From the NCBI GenBank assembly GCA_002369075.1, contig DFEG01000032.1, positions 34,112 to 44,142 on the forward strand: DNA of 10,031 nt, written 5' to 3'. The notes under the pieces are model-generated. The model made no database searches. It saw nothing but the letters and a program-made list of their open reading frames with translations, and was not told where the DNA came from. This DNA is from Bacteroidales bacterium UBA3808 (GTDB lineage: Bacteria > Bacteroidota > Bacteroidia > Bacteroidales > Paludibacteraceae). Made by a program: the position numbers and the translations under genes. Of the stretch, positions 1 to 5,549 are shown one piece after another. Each line of letters starts with the position of its first letter. Position 1 is the first letter of the stretch.

Positions 1-357
1 CGTATCCGGAAGGTGATTGCCGCTTGTGATGACGCCAAAGGCAATATCTCGGCAGCGGAAATGGCCTCTGTGGCGTGTCTCGGGGAGCGGCAGTTCCTGC
101 GTGTCTTCCGCCAATACGTCGGCGTTCCGCCCAAACAATTTATCCGCCTCAGGCGTTTCCATCGTACCATTCAAGACATGCAGCAGCAAGCCGCGCAGGG
201 CAAACCGATAGATTTGTTGGCTACCGTCTTGCGCCACGGGTACTATGATTTAAGCCATGCAGCGCTGGAGTTCCAGCAGATGGGATGCGTCTCGCCGGGG
301 CAGTTCCGCATGCTCGGCATTCCGCTGACGCAAGATTTCTCTATCTTTTTTGCCTGA
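1..357 (+). CDS. AraC-family transcriptional regulator, C-terminal DNA-binding part (5' truncated by window)
   Basis: The reading frame is open from base 1 to a TGA at 355-357, so the 118 visible residues are the C-terminal end of a longer protein. The GTG at 13 is only an internal codon. The fragment carries both helix-turn-helix units of an AraC domain. The first includes the stretch around ERQFLRVFRQYVGVPPKQF. The second includes GYYDLSHAALEFQQMG followed by SPGQFR, the hallmark end of the second unit in this family. The closing LGIPLTQDFSIFF tail resembles Bacteroidetes AraC proteins that have a non-sugar N-terminal sensor domain. The sensor lies outside the window, so the ligand is unknown. 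The next gene is co-directional 77 bp downstream but has its own -7 box, so regulation of the receptor by this protein is only a guess. Confidence 0.85.
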   Translation, partial: RIRKVIAACDDAKGNISAAEMASVACLGERQFLRVFRQYVGVPPKQFIRLRRFHRTIQDMQQQAAQGKPIDLLATVLRHGYYDLSHAALEFQQMGCVSPGQFRMLGIPLTQDFSIFFA

Positions 358-379
358 AAACGAATAATGTCCGTTTTTT
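357..379 (+). terminator. possible weak intrinsic terminator after the AraC-type gene
   Basis: AAAACG (357-362) can pair with CGTTTT (372-377) around a 9-nt loop, and the T run continues to 379. The 6-bp stem is AT-rich and overlaps the stop codon, so this is only a candidate. Its place between the regulator stop and the -7 box of the next gene fits a transcript end. Confidence 0.3.
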
Positions 380-404
380 CATATGCCGTTTGCACAAATA
401 GCAG

Positions 405-412
405 TACCTTTG
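405..412 (+). promoter_or_regulatory. Bacteroidetes-type -7 box upstream of the outer-membrane receptor gene
   Basis: TACCTTTG matches the TAnnTTTG -7 consensus of the Bacteroidetes primary sigma factor and is followed by GCATCGGAA. With a 20-nt spacer the -33 element would fall at 381-384, which reads ATAT and not TTTG, so only half the promoter is convincing. A start a few bases after the box would leave a leader of roughly 15-20 nt before the ATG at 435. That leader is AT-rich with no Shine-Dalgarno sequence. Confidence 0.5.
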
Positions 413-434
413 CATCGGAATTTAAATTTGAGTT

Positions 435-2945
435 ATGAGAAAGCTTGTTTTAGGATTATTTGTTATGCTCTCTGTAGTAGCGAAAGCAGAGACGATCAAA
501 GGCGCCGTGGTGGACAGCCGCGGCGAAGCCATGCCCTTTGTGACCATCTCTGTGCTCGCGCAGGATTCAACCCTCCTCACAGGTGCCATCACGGATGAAG
601 AAGGCAAATACGAGATTGAAATCTCGAATGTCAAATCTCAGATGTCAAATCTCATCCTCCAGGCTTCGTATATCGGCTACCGAACGGCGTTCGGCGGACC
701 GGATTTTGTGCTGCGCGAAGAGACCGAACGGCTCAAGGAAGTCGAGGTCAAAGCCAAGAAGCCGCTTATCGAACGCCAGATGGACAAACTGGTGGTGAAC
801 GTCTCCGCTTCGCCTTTGGCGGCAGGCTCGAACGGCAATGATATTCTCCGCCGCTCGCCCGGTGTGCGGATTGACAAGGACGGCAATATTACCGTCAACG
901 GTAAATCCGTGGAGATCTGGGTGGACGGCAAACCCTCGTACCTCTCCGGTCAGCAGCTCAAAGCCATGCTCGACGGTACGGACGGAAACACGATTGAGAA
1001 GATAGAAATCATCTCCAACCCTTCCGCCAAATACGATGCTTCGGGCCAGGGCGGAATCATCAATATCAAGACCAAGCGCAACATGATGCGCGGACTCAAC
1101 GGAATGCTCTCTGCTGCGTACGGTGGCATGTATTTCGGGGATGTCAAGCGCTGGCTCAACAACGAAATGGTCTCGCTCAACCTCAATTACCGCGGCGAAA
1201 AGACATACACTTTCGGCCAGTTCACGCAGGTCTTTGCGCAGAATGATATAGATTTTGAGTCTTCGCGCGAGACGCCGACGCTGAAGAACTATTCCTATTC
1301 GGACTACAACATCAATTTCCAGTACTACATGCTCAAACTCGGCAACGACTGGTATATCGATTCGCTCAACACGCTCGGTTTCATTCTCCAAGTGCCGTTC
1401 ATGGACGTGGACCAGCATATCGTGCCGGGACTCAATGCCGCGTATATGATCCAAGGCACGGACACGACAAACAGTACCACCAGTTCGCAGAACCGTCTCA
1501 AGGCTCCGCAGCACACGGCGAACCTCAACTACACCCACACTTTCTCGGAGGATCTGGAGCGCGAACTGACCGTCAATATCGACTACAACCGCTACAACAA
1601 CGGTTCTTCCAATTTTCAGGAGACGAATTACGACAAGCCCTTCAAAGGTATCAGCGCGCTCGGTATAGACATCAAAAGCAAACAGATCGTCAATATCTAT
1701 TCCGCCAAGATGGACTTCCAGACCAAGTTCTGGAAGACAGGAATGATTGAAGCCGGCGTCAAGTACGCGCTCTCTTCGACCGACAACAACATGACGACCG
1801 ATTCGACGCGCAACGGAGTAGTCCGTCCCACGGATCATAACGCCTTCCTTTACAACGAACATGTTGCAGCGGCGTATATATCGGTTGGCAAGCAGTTCGG
1901 CGAACACTGGTCCGTCAAACTCGGGCTCCGCGGAGAATACACCTTCTCCCACGGCGACTGGAAGGACGACGGCTTGGATTCGGTCATCAACAAGTCTTAT
2001 TTTGACCCGTTCCCGACCGCCTATATCGGTTATACGACCAAGCCACTGGGTAAGTTGCAGCAACCTATATCTGTTTCGGCTTCTTACACCCGGCGTATCA
2101 AACGGCCGTCCTATTGGATGCTCAACCCCTTCACCACATACGTGGACGCCTATTCGATTCAGAAAGGAAACACCAACCTCACGCCGGAGTTCAACAACGA
2201 TGTGGAGCTGCATTTCAGCTGGACGCAATACCTCAATATGACTTTCAATTTTGCACACACGCAGGATATGTTCTCCTCCAAAGTGACGATTTTGCCGAAC
2301 GGAATAGGTCTCTCGCAATGGTCGAATTTCGGTACCTGTACCACCCACGGCGTGAATATCTCTCTGACCGAGTTGCCTATAGTGCCCAAATACGAGAAAT
2401 GCGATGAAAGCCAAATGGTAAATGGTAAATGTCCAAATCGTAAATTGTCTGGCGCTTGGCTGGCGCTCACGGTCAATGCCGGATGGCTCCATTTTATCAA
2501 CAAGTCGTATGAGAAGAAAGCGGACGGCACGCCGGAGTATGAGAACCGCTGTCACTACGGATACGTTGGCGGCACGCTCTCTGCCTATCTGCCCAAGGAC
2601 TGGACGCTCACGCTTGACGGCAACTGGTCGTCCCCGATGACCACGGGTTATAACCGCTCCGGGAGTACCTATTTTGCCTCTTTCGGAATCCGCAAGATGT
2701 ACATGGCGAAAGGGCTGATCTTCAATCTCAATGTGCAGGATTTACTTCGTTCGCTTAGTTTCCAAAGCGATGATTTGGGTCAGCAGCCGGGCTATCGTTC
2801 GTGGTATAAGAACACCGTCCGCCAGCAGCGCGTGATGCTGTCCGTCACATGGATGTTCGGCCAGCAGCAACGCACCAAATACCGCAAAGTGGGCGACATG
2901 GACGAATCCTCCCGCCTCGGCGGAGGAGGCGCCATCGGACAATAA
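435..2945 (+). CDS. TonB-dependent-receptor-like outer-membrane beta-barrel protein
   Basis: This is an 836-residue outer-membrane protein. Residues 1-18 form a signal peptide (basic MRK, hydrophobic core, AKA before the likely cut at 18/19). Residues about 20-85 are a carboxypeptidase-regulatory-like beta-sandwich (IKGAVVDSRGEAMPFVTISV ... ASYIGYRT). Residues about 110-215 are a plug domain with DILRRSPGVRIDKDGNITVNG and the conserved NPSAKYDASGQGGIINIKTKR-like end. The remainder is a barrel rich in alternating aromatic strands, ending in a final strand near QQRVMLSVTWMFG and a short Gly-rich tail. This order fits the outer membrane beta-barrel family (PF14905 type). I see no SusD partner next door and no specific TonB box, so the substrate is unknown. 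Two repeat-derived inserts lie in frame, at residues about 62-73 and 659-672. The second brings C666 near C656, possibly forming a disulfide in a loop. Confidence 0.9.
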   Translation: MRKLVLGLFVMLSVVAKAETIKGAVVDSRGEAMPFVTISVLAQDSTLLTGAITDEEGKYEIEISNVKSQMSNLILQASYIGYRTAFGGPDFVLREETERLKEVEVKAKKPLIERQMDKLVVNVSASPLAAGSNGNDILRRSPGVRIDKDGNITVNGKSVEIWVDGKPSYLSGQQLKAMLDGTDGNTIEKIEIISNPSAKYDASGQGGIINIKTKRNMMRGLNGMLSAAYGGMYFGDVKRWLNNEMVSLNLNYRGEKTYTFGQFTQVFAQNDIDFESSRETPTLKNYSYSDYNINFQYYMLKLGNDWYIDSLNTLGFILQVPFMDVDQHIVPGLNAAYMIQGTDTTNSTTSSQNRLKAPQHTANLNYTHTFSEDLERELTVNIDYNRYNNGSSNFQETNYDKPFKGISALGIDIKSKQIVNIYSAKMDFQTKFWKTGMIEAGVKYALSSTDNNMTTDSTRNGVVRPTDHNAFLYNEHVAAAYISVGKQFGEHWSVKLGLRGEYTFSHGDWKDDGLDSVINKSYFDPFPTAYIGYTTKPLGKLQQPISVSASYTRRIKRPSYWMLNPFTTYVDAYSIQKGNTNLTPEFNNDVELHFSWTQYLNMTFNFAHTQDMFSSKVTILPNGIGLSQWSNFGTCTTHGVNISLTELPIVPKYEKCDESQMVNGKCPNRKLSGAWLALTVNAGWLHFINKSYEKKADGTPEYENRCHYGYVGGTLSAYLPKDWTLTLDGNWSSPMTTGYNRSGSTYFASFGIRKMYMAKGLIFNLNVQDLLRSLSFQSDDLGQQPGYRSWYKNTVRQQRVMLSVTWMFGQQQRTKYRKVGDMDESSRLGGGGAIGQ
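619..654. repeat. 14-bp tandem repeat in frame inside the receptor gene
   Basis: ATGTCAAATCTCAG (628-641) is followed directly by ATGTCAAATCTCA (642-654), and AAATCTCGA at 619-627 is a partial copy before them. It encodes SNVKSQMSNL inside the N-terminal beta-sandwich, between two conserved strands (KYEIEI and ILQASYIGY). That position suggests it enlarges a turn rather than belonging to the core fold. Confidence 0.75.
2411..2449. repeat. AAATGGT-type 7-8 bp array in frame inside the receptor gene
   Basis: Five units follow each other: AAATGGT (2413-2419), AAATGGT (2420-2426), AAATGTCC (2427-2434), AAATCGT (2435-2441) and AAATTGT (2442-2448). The run encodes roughly SQMVNGKCPNRKLS between barrel strands, probably in a surface loop. 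The units match those of the array at the tdh/era junction near 7826-7867. Confidence 0.75.
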
Positions 2946-2991
2946 ATCTGAAAAACGGCTCCTCCTTTCTTCTTTTGTGCCCGATTGAATC

Positions 2992-3091
2992 GGCCTTTAT
3001 ATCCTTGGCAGTTGTGTCGTCTGTCATGTGGCTTTATATCCTTGGTAGTTTCGCCGTCTGCCAGTCGGCTTTTTCTTTCTTGGTAGTTTCA
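2992..3091. repeat. degenerate 37-38 bp tandem repeat, about 2.7 units
   Basis: Units start at 2992, 3030 and 3067. Each opens with GGCTTT or GGCCTTT, then TATCCTTGG or TTTCTTGG, then a GTAGTTT-like stretch. The first two also share a GTCGTCTGTCA/GCCGTCTGCCA part. Divergence between units suggests an old duplication. It lies 46 bp after the receptor stop codon. Confidence 0.65.
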
Positions 3092-3108
3092 GGGCAATAA
3101 TATTGCCC
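3092..3108. repeat. perfect 7-bp hairpin (GGGCAAT-AAT-ATTGCCC)
   Basis: GGGCAAT (3092-3098) and ATTGCCC (3102-3108) are exact inverted copies around AAT. No T run follows on either strand, so it does not look like a standard intrinsic terminator. Confidence 0.6.
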
Positions 3109-3145
3109 GCCCTTACTTGGTCAATTGCGTCGCCCATCCGTTTTT

Positions 3146-3180
3146 CTTTTTTCATTGCGCCCCCTTCTTTTTTCATTGCG
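3146..3180. repeat. 14-bp direct repeat with 21-bp period
   Basis: CTTTTTTCATTGCG occurs at 3146-3159 and again at 3167-3180, separated by CCCCCTT. A weaker related word (CAATTGCG) lies at 3122-3129, so this may be a third, decayed unit. Confidence 0.6.
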
Positions 3181-3216
3181 TCGGAATCAAATTCCGACAT
3201 CGGCTCCTCGGAGCCG
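3180..3216. repeat. two adjacent perfect hairpins
   Basis: GTCGGAAT (3180-3187) pairs with ATTCCGAC (3191-3198) around CAA. CGGCTCC (3201-3207) pairs with GGAGCCG (3210-3216) around TC. Only two bases separate them, giving two stacked stable stems in any transcript of either strand. No T run follows. Confidence 0.65.
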
Positions 3217-3252
3217 CTCCACCCCTCGTCACCAATCACCCCTCACTTCTCT

Positions 3253-3280
3253 CCCCCTCTGAGAGGGGGCTGGGGGGTGT
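3253..3280. repeat. REP-like palindrome with G-rich flank
   Basis: CCCCCTC (3253-3259) pairs with GAGGGGG (3263-3269) around TGA, followed by CTGGGGGGTGT. A C-rich stem, a short loop and a GGGGGCTGGGGGG flank resemble an extragenic palindrome type that I recall from many Bacteroidetes genomes. Copy number in this genome cannot be seen from one window. No transposase of the REP-associated type is present here. Confidence 0.55.
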
Positions 3281-3307
3281 CCCTCATCAGTCTTTTGTAA
3301 GACTTAG

Positions 3308-3351
3308 AGTGGGTGATTAGTGGGTGATTAGTGGGTCGTTAGTGGGTTGCT
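3308..3351. repeat. 11-bp tandem array, four units
   Basis: AGTGGGTGATT (3308-3318) and AGTGGGTGATT (3319-3329) are identical. AGTGGGTCGTT (3330-3340) and AGTGGGTTGCT (3341-3351) are diverged copies. AATCACCC at 3233-3240 is an inverted match to GGGTGATT in the first two units, so the array and the upstream arm could pair around the REP-like palindrome. Confidence 0.8.
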
Positions 3352-3397
3352 AAGCTGACGTCACCGTAACGAAAAGGGAAGGGAAAGGACTTGATGC

Positions 3398-3417
3398 ATC
3401 CGCCAAGTTTGGCGGAT
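3398..3417. repeat. perfect 9-bp hairpin (ATCCGCCAA/TTGGCGGAT)
   Basis: ATCCGCCAA (3398-3406) and TTGGCGGAT (3409-3417) are exact inverted copies around GT. A short T stretch (3424-3427) follows on the + strand but is too far away for a good intrinsic terminator. It lies just downstream of the leftward promoter, so it would be near the 5' end of that transcript. Confidence 0.55.
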
Positions 3418-3440
3418 TAAGAATTTTCTCAAATCCGATG

Positions 3441-3472
3441 CAAAGATAATACTTTTTTTTCAAATATCCAAA
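3441..3472 (-). promoter_or_regulatory. leftward Bacteroidetes-type promoter with no recognisable gene behind it
   Basis: On the minus strand the -33 element TTTG (3472-3469) and the -7 box TATCTTTG (3448-3441) are both exact consensus matches, 20 nt apart. The bases after the box (CATCGGATTTGAG on the minus strand) resemble those after the receptor -7 box. A transcript would start near 3435 and run into the repeat-rich gene-free region towards the receptor 3' end. Confidence 0.55.
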
Positions 3473-3519
3473 TACTTTTGCTCAAAAAACGTATTTTTAT
3501 AAATAAAGTACGCGCGCAC

Positions 3520-3550
3520 TTGCATATATGAAAAAAAAGTCGTATCTTTG
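3520..3550 (+). promoter_or_regulatory. promoter of the Nudix gene and probably of the gdh-kbl-tdh-era run
   Basis: The -7 box TATCTTTG (3543-3550) matches TAnnTTTG exactly. A TTG at 3520-3522 (consensus TTTG) lies 20 nt upstream. Transcription should start a few bases after 3550, leaving about 20-25 nt before the ATG at 3578. No other convincing promoter is seen before the downstream genes, so it may drive all five. Confidence 0.7.
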
Positions 3551-3577
3551 CAGGCAAAATTGACAGAGGCGAAGGAA

Positions 3578-4138
3578 ATGTATCCGAAAATAGACAATCG
3601 CCCTTGGCGGGTAGTGCATAGCGAGAATATACTGCACTTGGGACCATGGCTCTCGGTGCGGCAGGAATGTGTGGAGCTGCCTTCCGGCAAGCAGATACCT
3701 ACGTGGTTCATTCTGGAGTTCCCGGACTGGATTAACGTGATTGCCATTACCAAAGACGGCAAGATGGTCATGGAGGACCAGTACCGTCACGCGCTGGGTG
3801 AGACCCATTATGAGCTGGTCGCCGGCGTGATTGATCCGGGCGAGACGCCGCTGGAGGCTGCCAAACGTGAGTTGAGCGAAGAGACAGGATACGAGGGTGG
3901 GGAATGGAGTCTCTTCATGACCCTTTCGCCGAACCCCACAAATCATAACAACCTGTCCTATACCTTCCTGGCTACGGGAGTGGAGAAACGCCGCGAGCAG
4001 CACCAGGAGCCGACAGAGGACATTCATGTGGATATCATGGAGCCGGAGCAGGTGCTGGAGATGTTGCAGGACGGAGAGATCGTCCAAGCCCTGCACGCCG
4101 CCCCGCTCTGGAAATACTTTGCACTTAATCAACCATAA
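3578..4138 (+). CDS. Nudix hydrolase, ADP-ribose pyrophosphatase-like
   Basis: This 186-residue cytosolic protein has a complete Nudix box at residues 83-105: G83-x5-E89-x7-R97-E98-L99-x-E101-E102-x-G104-Y105. The acidic residues bind the divalent metals for hydrolysis of a nucleoside diphosphate linked to another group. The N-terminal strands and the YRHALGETHYELVAGVIDPG run resemble ADP-ribose or nucleotide-sugar pyrophosphatases. Proline residues at 118 and 120 lie at about the spacing seen downstream of the box in ADP-ribose enzymes, but the substrate is not certain. A TTG at 3548 opens the same frame, but it lies inside the promoter -7 box, upstream of the likely transcript start, so the ATG at 3578 is chosen. 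gdh follows after 15 bp. Confidence 0.85.
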   Translation: MYPKIDNRPWRVVHSENILHLGPWLSVRQECVELPSGKQIPTWFILEFPDWINVIAITKDGKMVMEDQYRHALGETHYELVAGVIDPGETPLEAAKRELSEETGYEGGEWSLFMTLSPNPTNHNNLSYTFLATGVEKRREQHQEPTEDIHVDIMEPEQVLEMLQDGEIVQALHAAPLWKYFALNQP

Positions 4139-4139
4139 A

Positions 4140-4150
4140 ACACACACACA
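4140..4150. repeat. CA dinucleotide run before the glutamate dehydrogenase gene
   Basis: ACACACACACA fills most of the 15-bp gap between the Nudix stop and the gdh ATG at 4154, placing an unstructured, A/C-rich stretch at the ribosome landing site. No Shine-Dalgarno motif is present. Confidence 0.7.
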
Positions 4151-4153
4151 ATA

Positions 4154-5497
4154 ATGAAAGTACAAGACATTATGCAGCGTCTGGCTGCGAAGCACCCGGG
4201 GGAAGCAGAGTACCTGCAGGCGGTTCAGGAAGTATTGGAGTCGATCGAAGAGGTGTACAACCAACACCCCGAGTTCGAGCAGGCGAAGATCGTGGAGCGG
4301 ATGGTAGAGCCCGACCGTATCTTCACGTTCCGCGTGACGTGGATTGACGATCAGGGCGAGGTGCAGACCAACCTCGGTTACCGTGTGCAGTTCAACTCCG
4401 CCATCGGTCCGTACAAAGGCGGTCTGCGGTTCCATAGAGCCGTGACGCCGTCCATGCTCAAGTTCCTCGGTTTCGAGCAGACATTCAAGAACGCGCTGAC
4501 GACCCTTCCGATGGGAGGCGCGAAAGGCGGTTCGGACTTTGACCCGGTAGGCAAATCCGACGCGGAGATCATGCGTTTCTGCCAGGCGTTCATGCTCGAA
4601 CTGTGGCGTTGTATCGGTCCCGACCAGGATATTCCGGCAGGCGATGTAGGCGTAGGCGGACGCGAGATAGGTTTCCTCAACGGCATGTACCAGAAACTGG
4701 CACGCGAATACCACACCGGCGTGCTGACCGGCAAAGGTATGACTTGGGGCGGCAGCATCCTGCGCCCGGAGGCAACCGGTTTCGGCGCACTCTATTTCAC
4801 GCAGCACCTCCTGCACAAGGCAGGCAAAGATATCAAGGGAAAACGCGTGGCGATCTCCGGTTTCGGCAATGTAGCTTGGGGTGCGGCTACCAAAGCCGTA
4901 GAACTCGGCGCACAAGTGGTAGCTATCTCCGGTCCCGACGGCGTAGTGGCTATCAAGGACGGTATCACCAAAGAGATGATTGATTACATGCTCGTGATGC
5001 GTGCGTCGAACCGCAACAAAGTGCAGGACATGGCGGACAAGTTCCCGAACCTCTGCGTCTTCACGGAAGGCAAGAAAGCATGGTCGATCCCGTGCGACAT
5101 CGCCCTGCCGTGCGCGTTCCAGAACGAACTGAGCGAAGAGGACGCCAAGGAACTGAAGGCGAACGGCTGTTGGTGCTGCTGCGAGGTATCGAACATGGGC
5201 TGCCAACCGGGAGCGATCCATTTCTTCCAGCATAACGGCGTGCTCTTTGCGCCGGGCAAGGCGGTCAACGCCGGCGGCGTGGCAACCTCCGGTCTGGAGA
5301 TGACCCAGAACGCCGAGCACCTGAGTTGGACGGGAAAGGAAGTCGATGAGCGTCTGCATCATATCATGGAGTCCATTCACGAGCAATGCGTCCGCTACGG
5401 CACACAGCCGGACGGCACCATCGACTACGTGAAGGGCGCTAACATCGCCGGATTCATGAAGGTCGCTACCGCGATGCTTGAACAGGGGATCATTTAA
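4154..5497 (+). CDS. gdhA: glutamate dehydrogenase, probably NAD-type
   Basis: The 447-residue protein has the normal length of hexameric bacterial glutamate dehydrogenase, which interconverts glutamate and 2-oxoglutarate plus ammonia. Substrate residues are present: K88 (in YKGGLRFH), K112, catalytic K124 (PMGGAKGG) and D164 (PAGDVGVGGRE). The Rossmann domain has GFGNVAWG at 236-243 and SGPDG at 259-263. F237, P261 and D262 correspond to F238, P262 and D263 of the Clostridium symbiosum NAD-dependent enzyme, where they govern coenzyme choice. NAD(H) is therefore favoured over NADP(H), as inference. An odd cysteine cluster sits at 339, 341-343 and 350, around E344-V-S-N-M-G, where EGANMP or EVANMP is usual. 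kbl follows after 52 bp containing a CTAG array. The symbol gdhA is used loosely, since it often denotes the NADP type. Confidence 0.93.
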   Translation: MKVQDIMQRLAAKHPGEAEYLQAVQEVLESIEEVYNQHPEFEQAKIVERMVEPDRIFTFRVTWIDDQGEVQTNLGYRVQFNSAIGPYKGGLRFHRAVTPSMLKFLGFEQTFKNALTTLPMGGAKGGSDFDPVGKSDAEIMRFCQAFMLELWRCIGPDQDIPAGDVGVGGREIGFLNGMYQKLAREYHTGVLTGKGMTWGGSILRPEATGFGALYFTQHLLHKAGKDIKGKRVAISGFGNVAWGAATKAVELGAQVVAISGPDGVVAIKDGITKEMIDYMLVMRASNRNKVQDMADKFPNLCVFTEGKKAWSIPCDIALPCAFQNELSEEDAKELKANGCWCCCEVSNMGCQPGAIHFFQHNGVLFAPGKAVNAGGVATSGLEMTQNAEHLSWTGKEVDERLHHIMESIHEQCVRYGTQPDGTIDYVKGANIAGFMKVATAMLEQGII

Positions 5498-5533
5498 CTA
5501 GAATCCTAGGAACCTAGTACCCTAGGGTCCTAG
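5498..5533. repeat. CTAG array, five words at exact 8-bp steps, between gdh and kbl
   Basis: CTAG begins at 5498, 5506, 5514, 5522 and 5530, mostly inside CCTAGG or CCTAG contexts, with a perfect 10-bp palindrome ACCCTAGGGT at 5519-5528. It starts directly after the gdh stop codon and is followed by an A run. Because CCTAGG is self-complementary, any two words can pair in RNA, allowing several alternative short stems. Confidence 0.9.
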
Positions 5534-5549
5534 AAAAAACAAAGCAACT

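Larger units (their letters stand above)
2946..3577. other. gene-free, repeat- and hairpin-rich intergenic region
   Basis: No open frame here looks like a conserved protein on either strand. From left to right it holds a small palindrome (CCGATT-G-AATCGG, 2981-2993), a degenerate 37-38 bp tandem repeat, a 7-bp hairpin, a 14-bp direct repeat, two adjacent GC hairpins, a G/C-rich REP-like palindrome, a 6-bp hairpin (AGTCTT-TTGT-AAGACT, 3289-3304), an 11-bp tandem array, a 9-bp hairpin, and an AT-rich block with two divergent promoters. Each larger element has its own entry. Confidence 0.8.

Noticed and set aside
645..2555. 636-codon open frame on the minus strand inside the receptor gene
   Set aside because: Its translation is rich in R, V, H and E with no domain pattern. 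The plus-strand frame has a signal peptide, plug and barrel. It is an effect of codon bias.
2992..3091. CRISPR-like array
   Set aside because: Units are adjacent and diverged with no constant repeat and variable spacer structure, and no cas gene is nearby.
3024..3239. 71-codon minus-strand frame downstream of the orphan leftward promoter
   Set aside because: It is built from the direct repeats and hairpins, rich in K, R and G, with no recognisable domain. It could be translated if the transcript exists, but nothing in the sequence supports it as a gene.
3263..3278. G-rich stretch as a possible G-quadruplex
   Set aside because: Only two long G tracts are present. Four separate tracts are needed for a standard quadruplex.
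3283..3290. CTGATGAG on the minus strand, as in a hammerhead ribozyme core
   Set aside because: No GAAA with the required flanking stems follows at a suitable distance, so an 8-base match is probably chance.
3356..3363. TGACGTCA palindrome as a regulator site
   Set aside because: A single 8-bp palindrome, with no known regulator of this site in Bacteroidetes that I can name.
3548..3577. Upstream TTG start for the Nudix protein
   Set aside because: The TTG is the end of the TATCTTTG -7 box, so it would lie upstream of the transcript start. The ATG at 3578 begins at the usual place for the family.
4115..4121. TACTTTG near the end of the Nudix gene as a promoter for gdh
   Set aside because: It is one base short of TAnnTTTG, encodes the conserved-looking C-terminus, and has no -33 element at the right distance.
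3497..5386. 629-codon open frame on the minus strand across the Nudix and gdh genes
   Set aside because: It crosses a promoter region and two well-recognised genes, and its translation has no recognisable motif.
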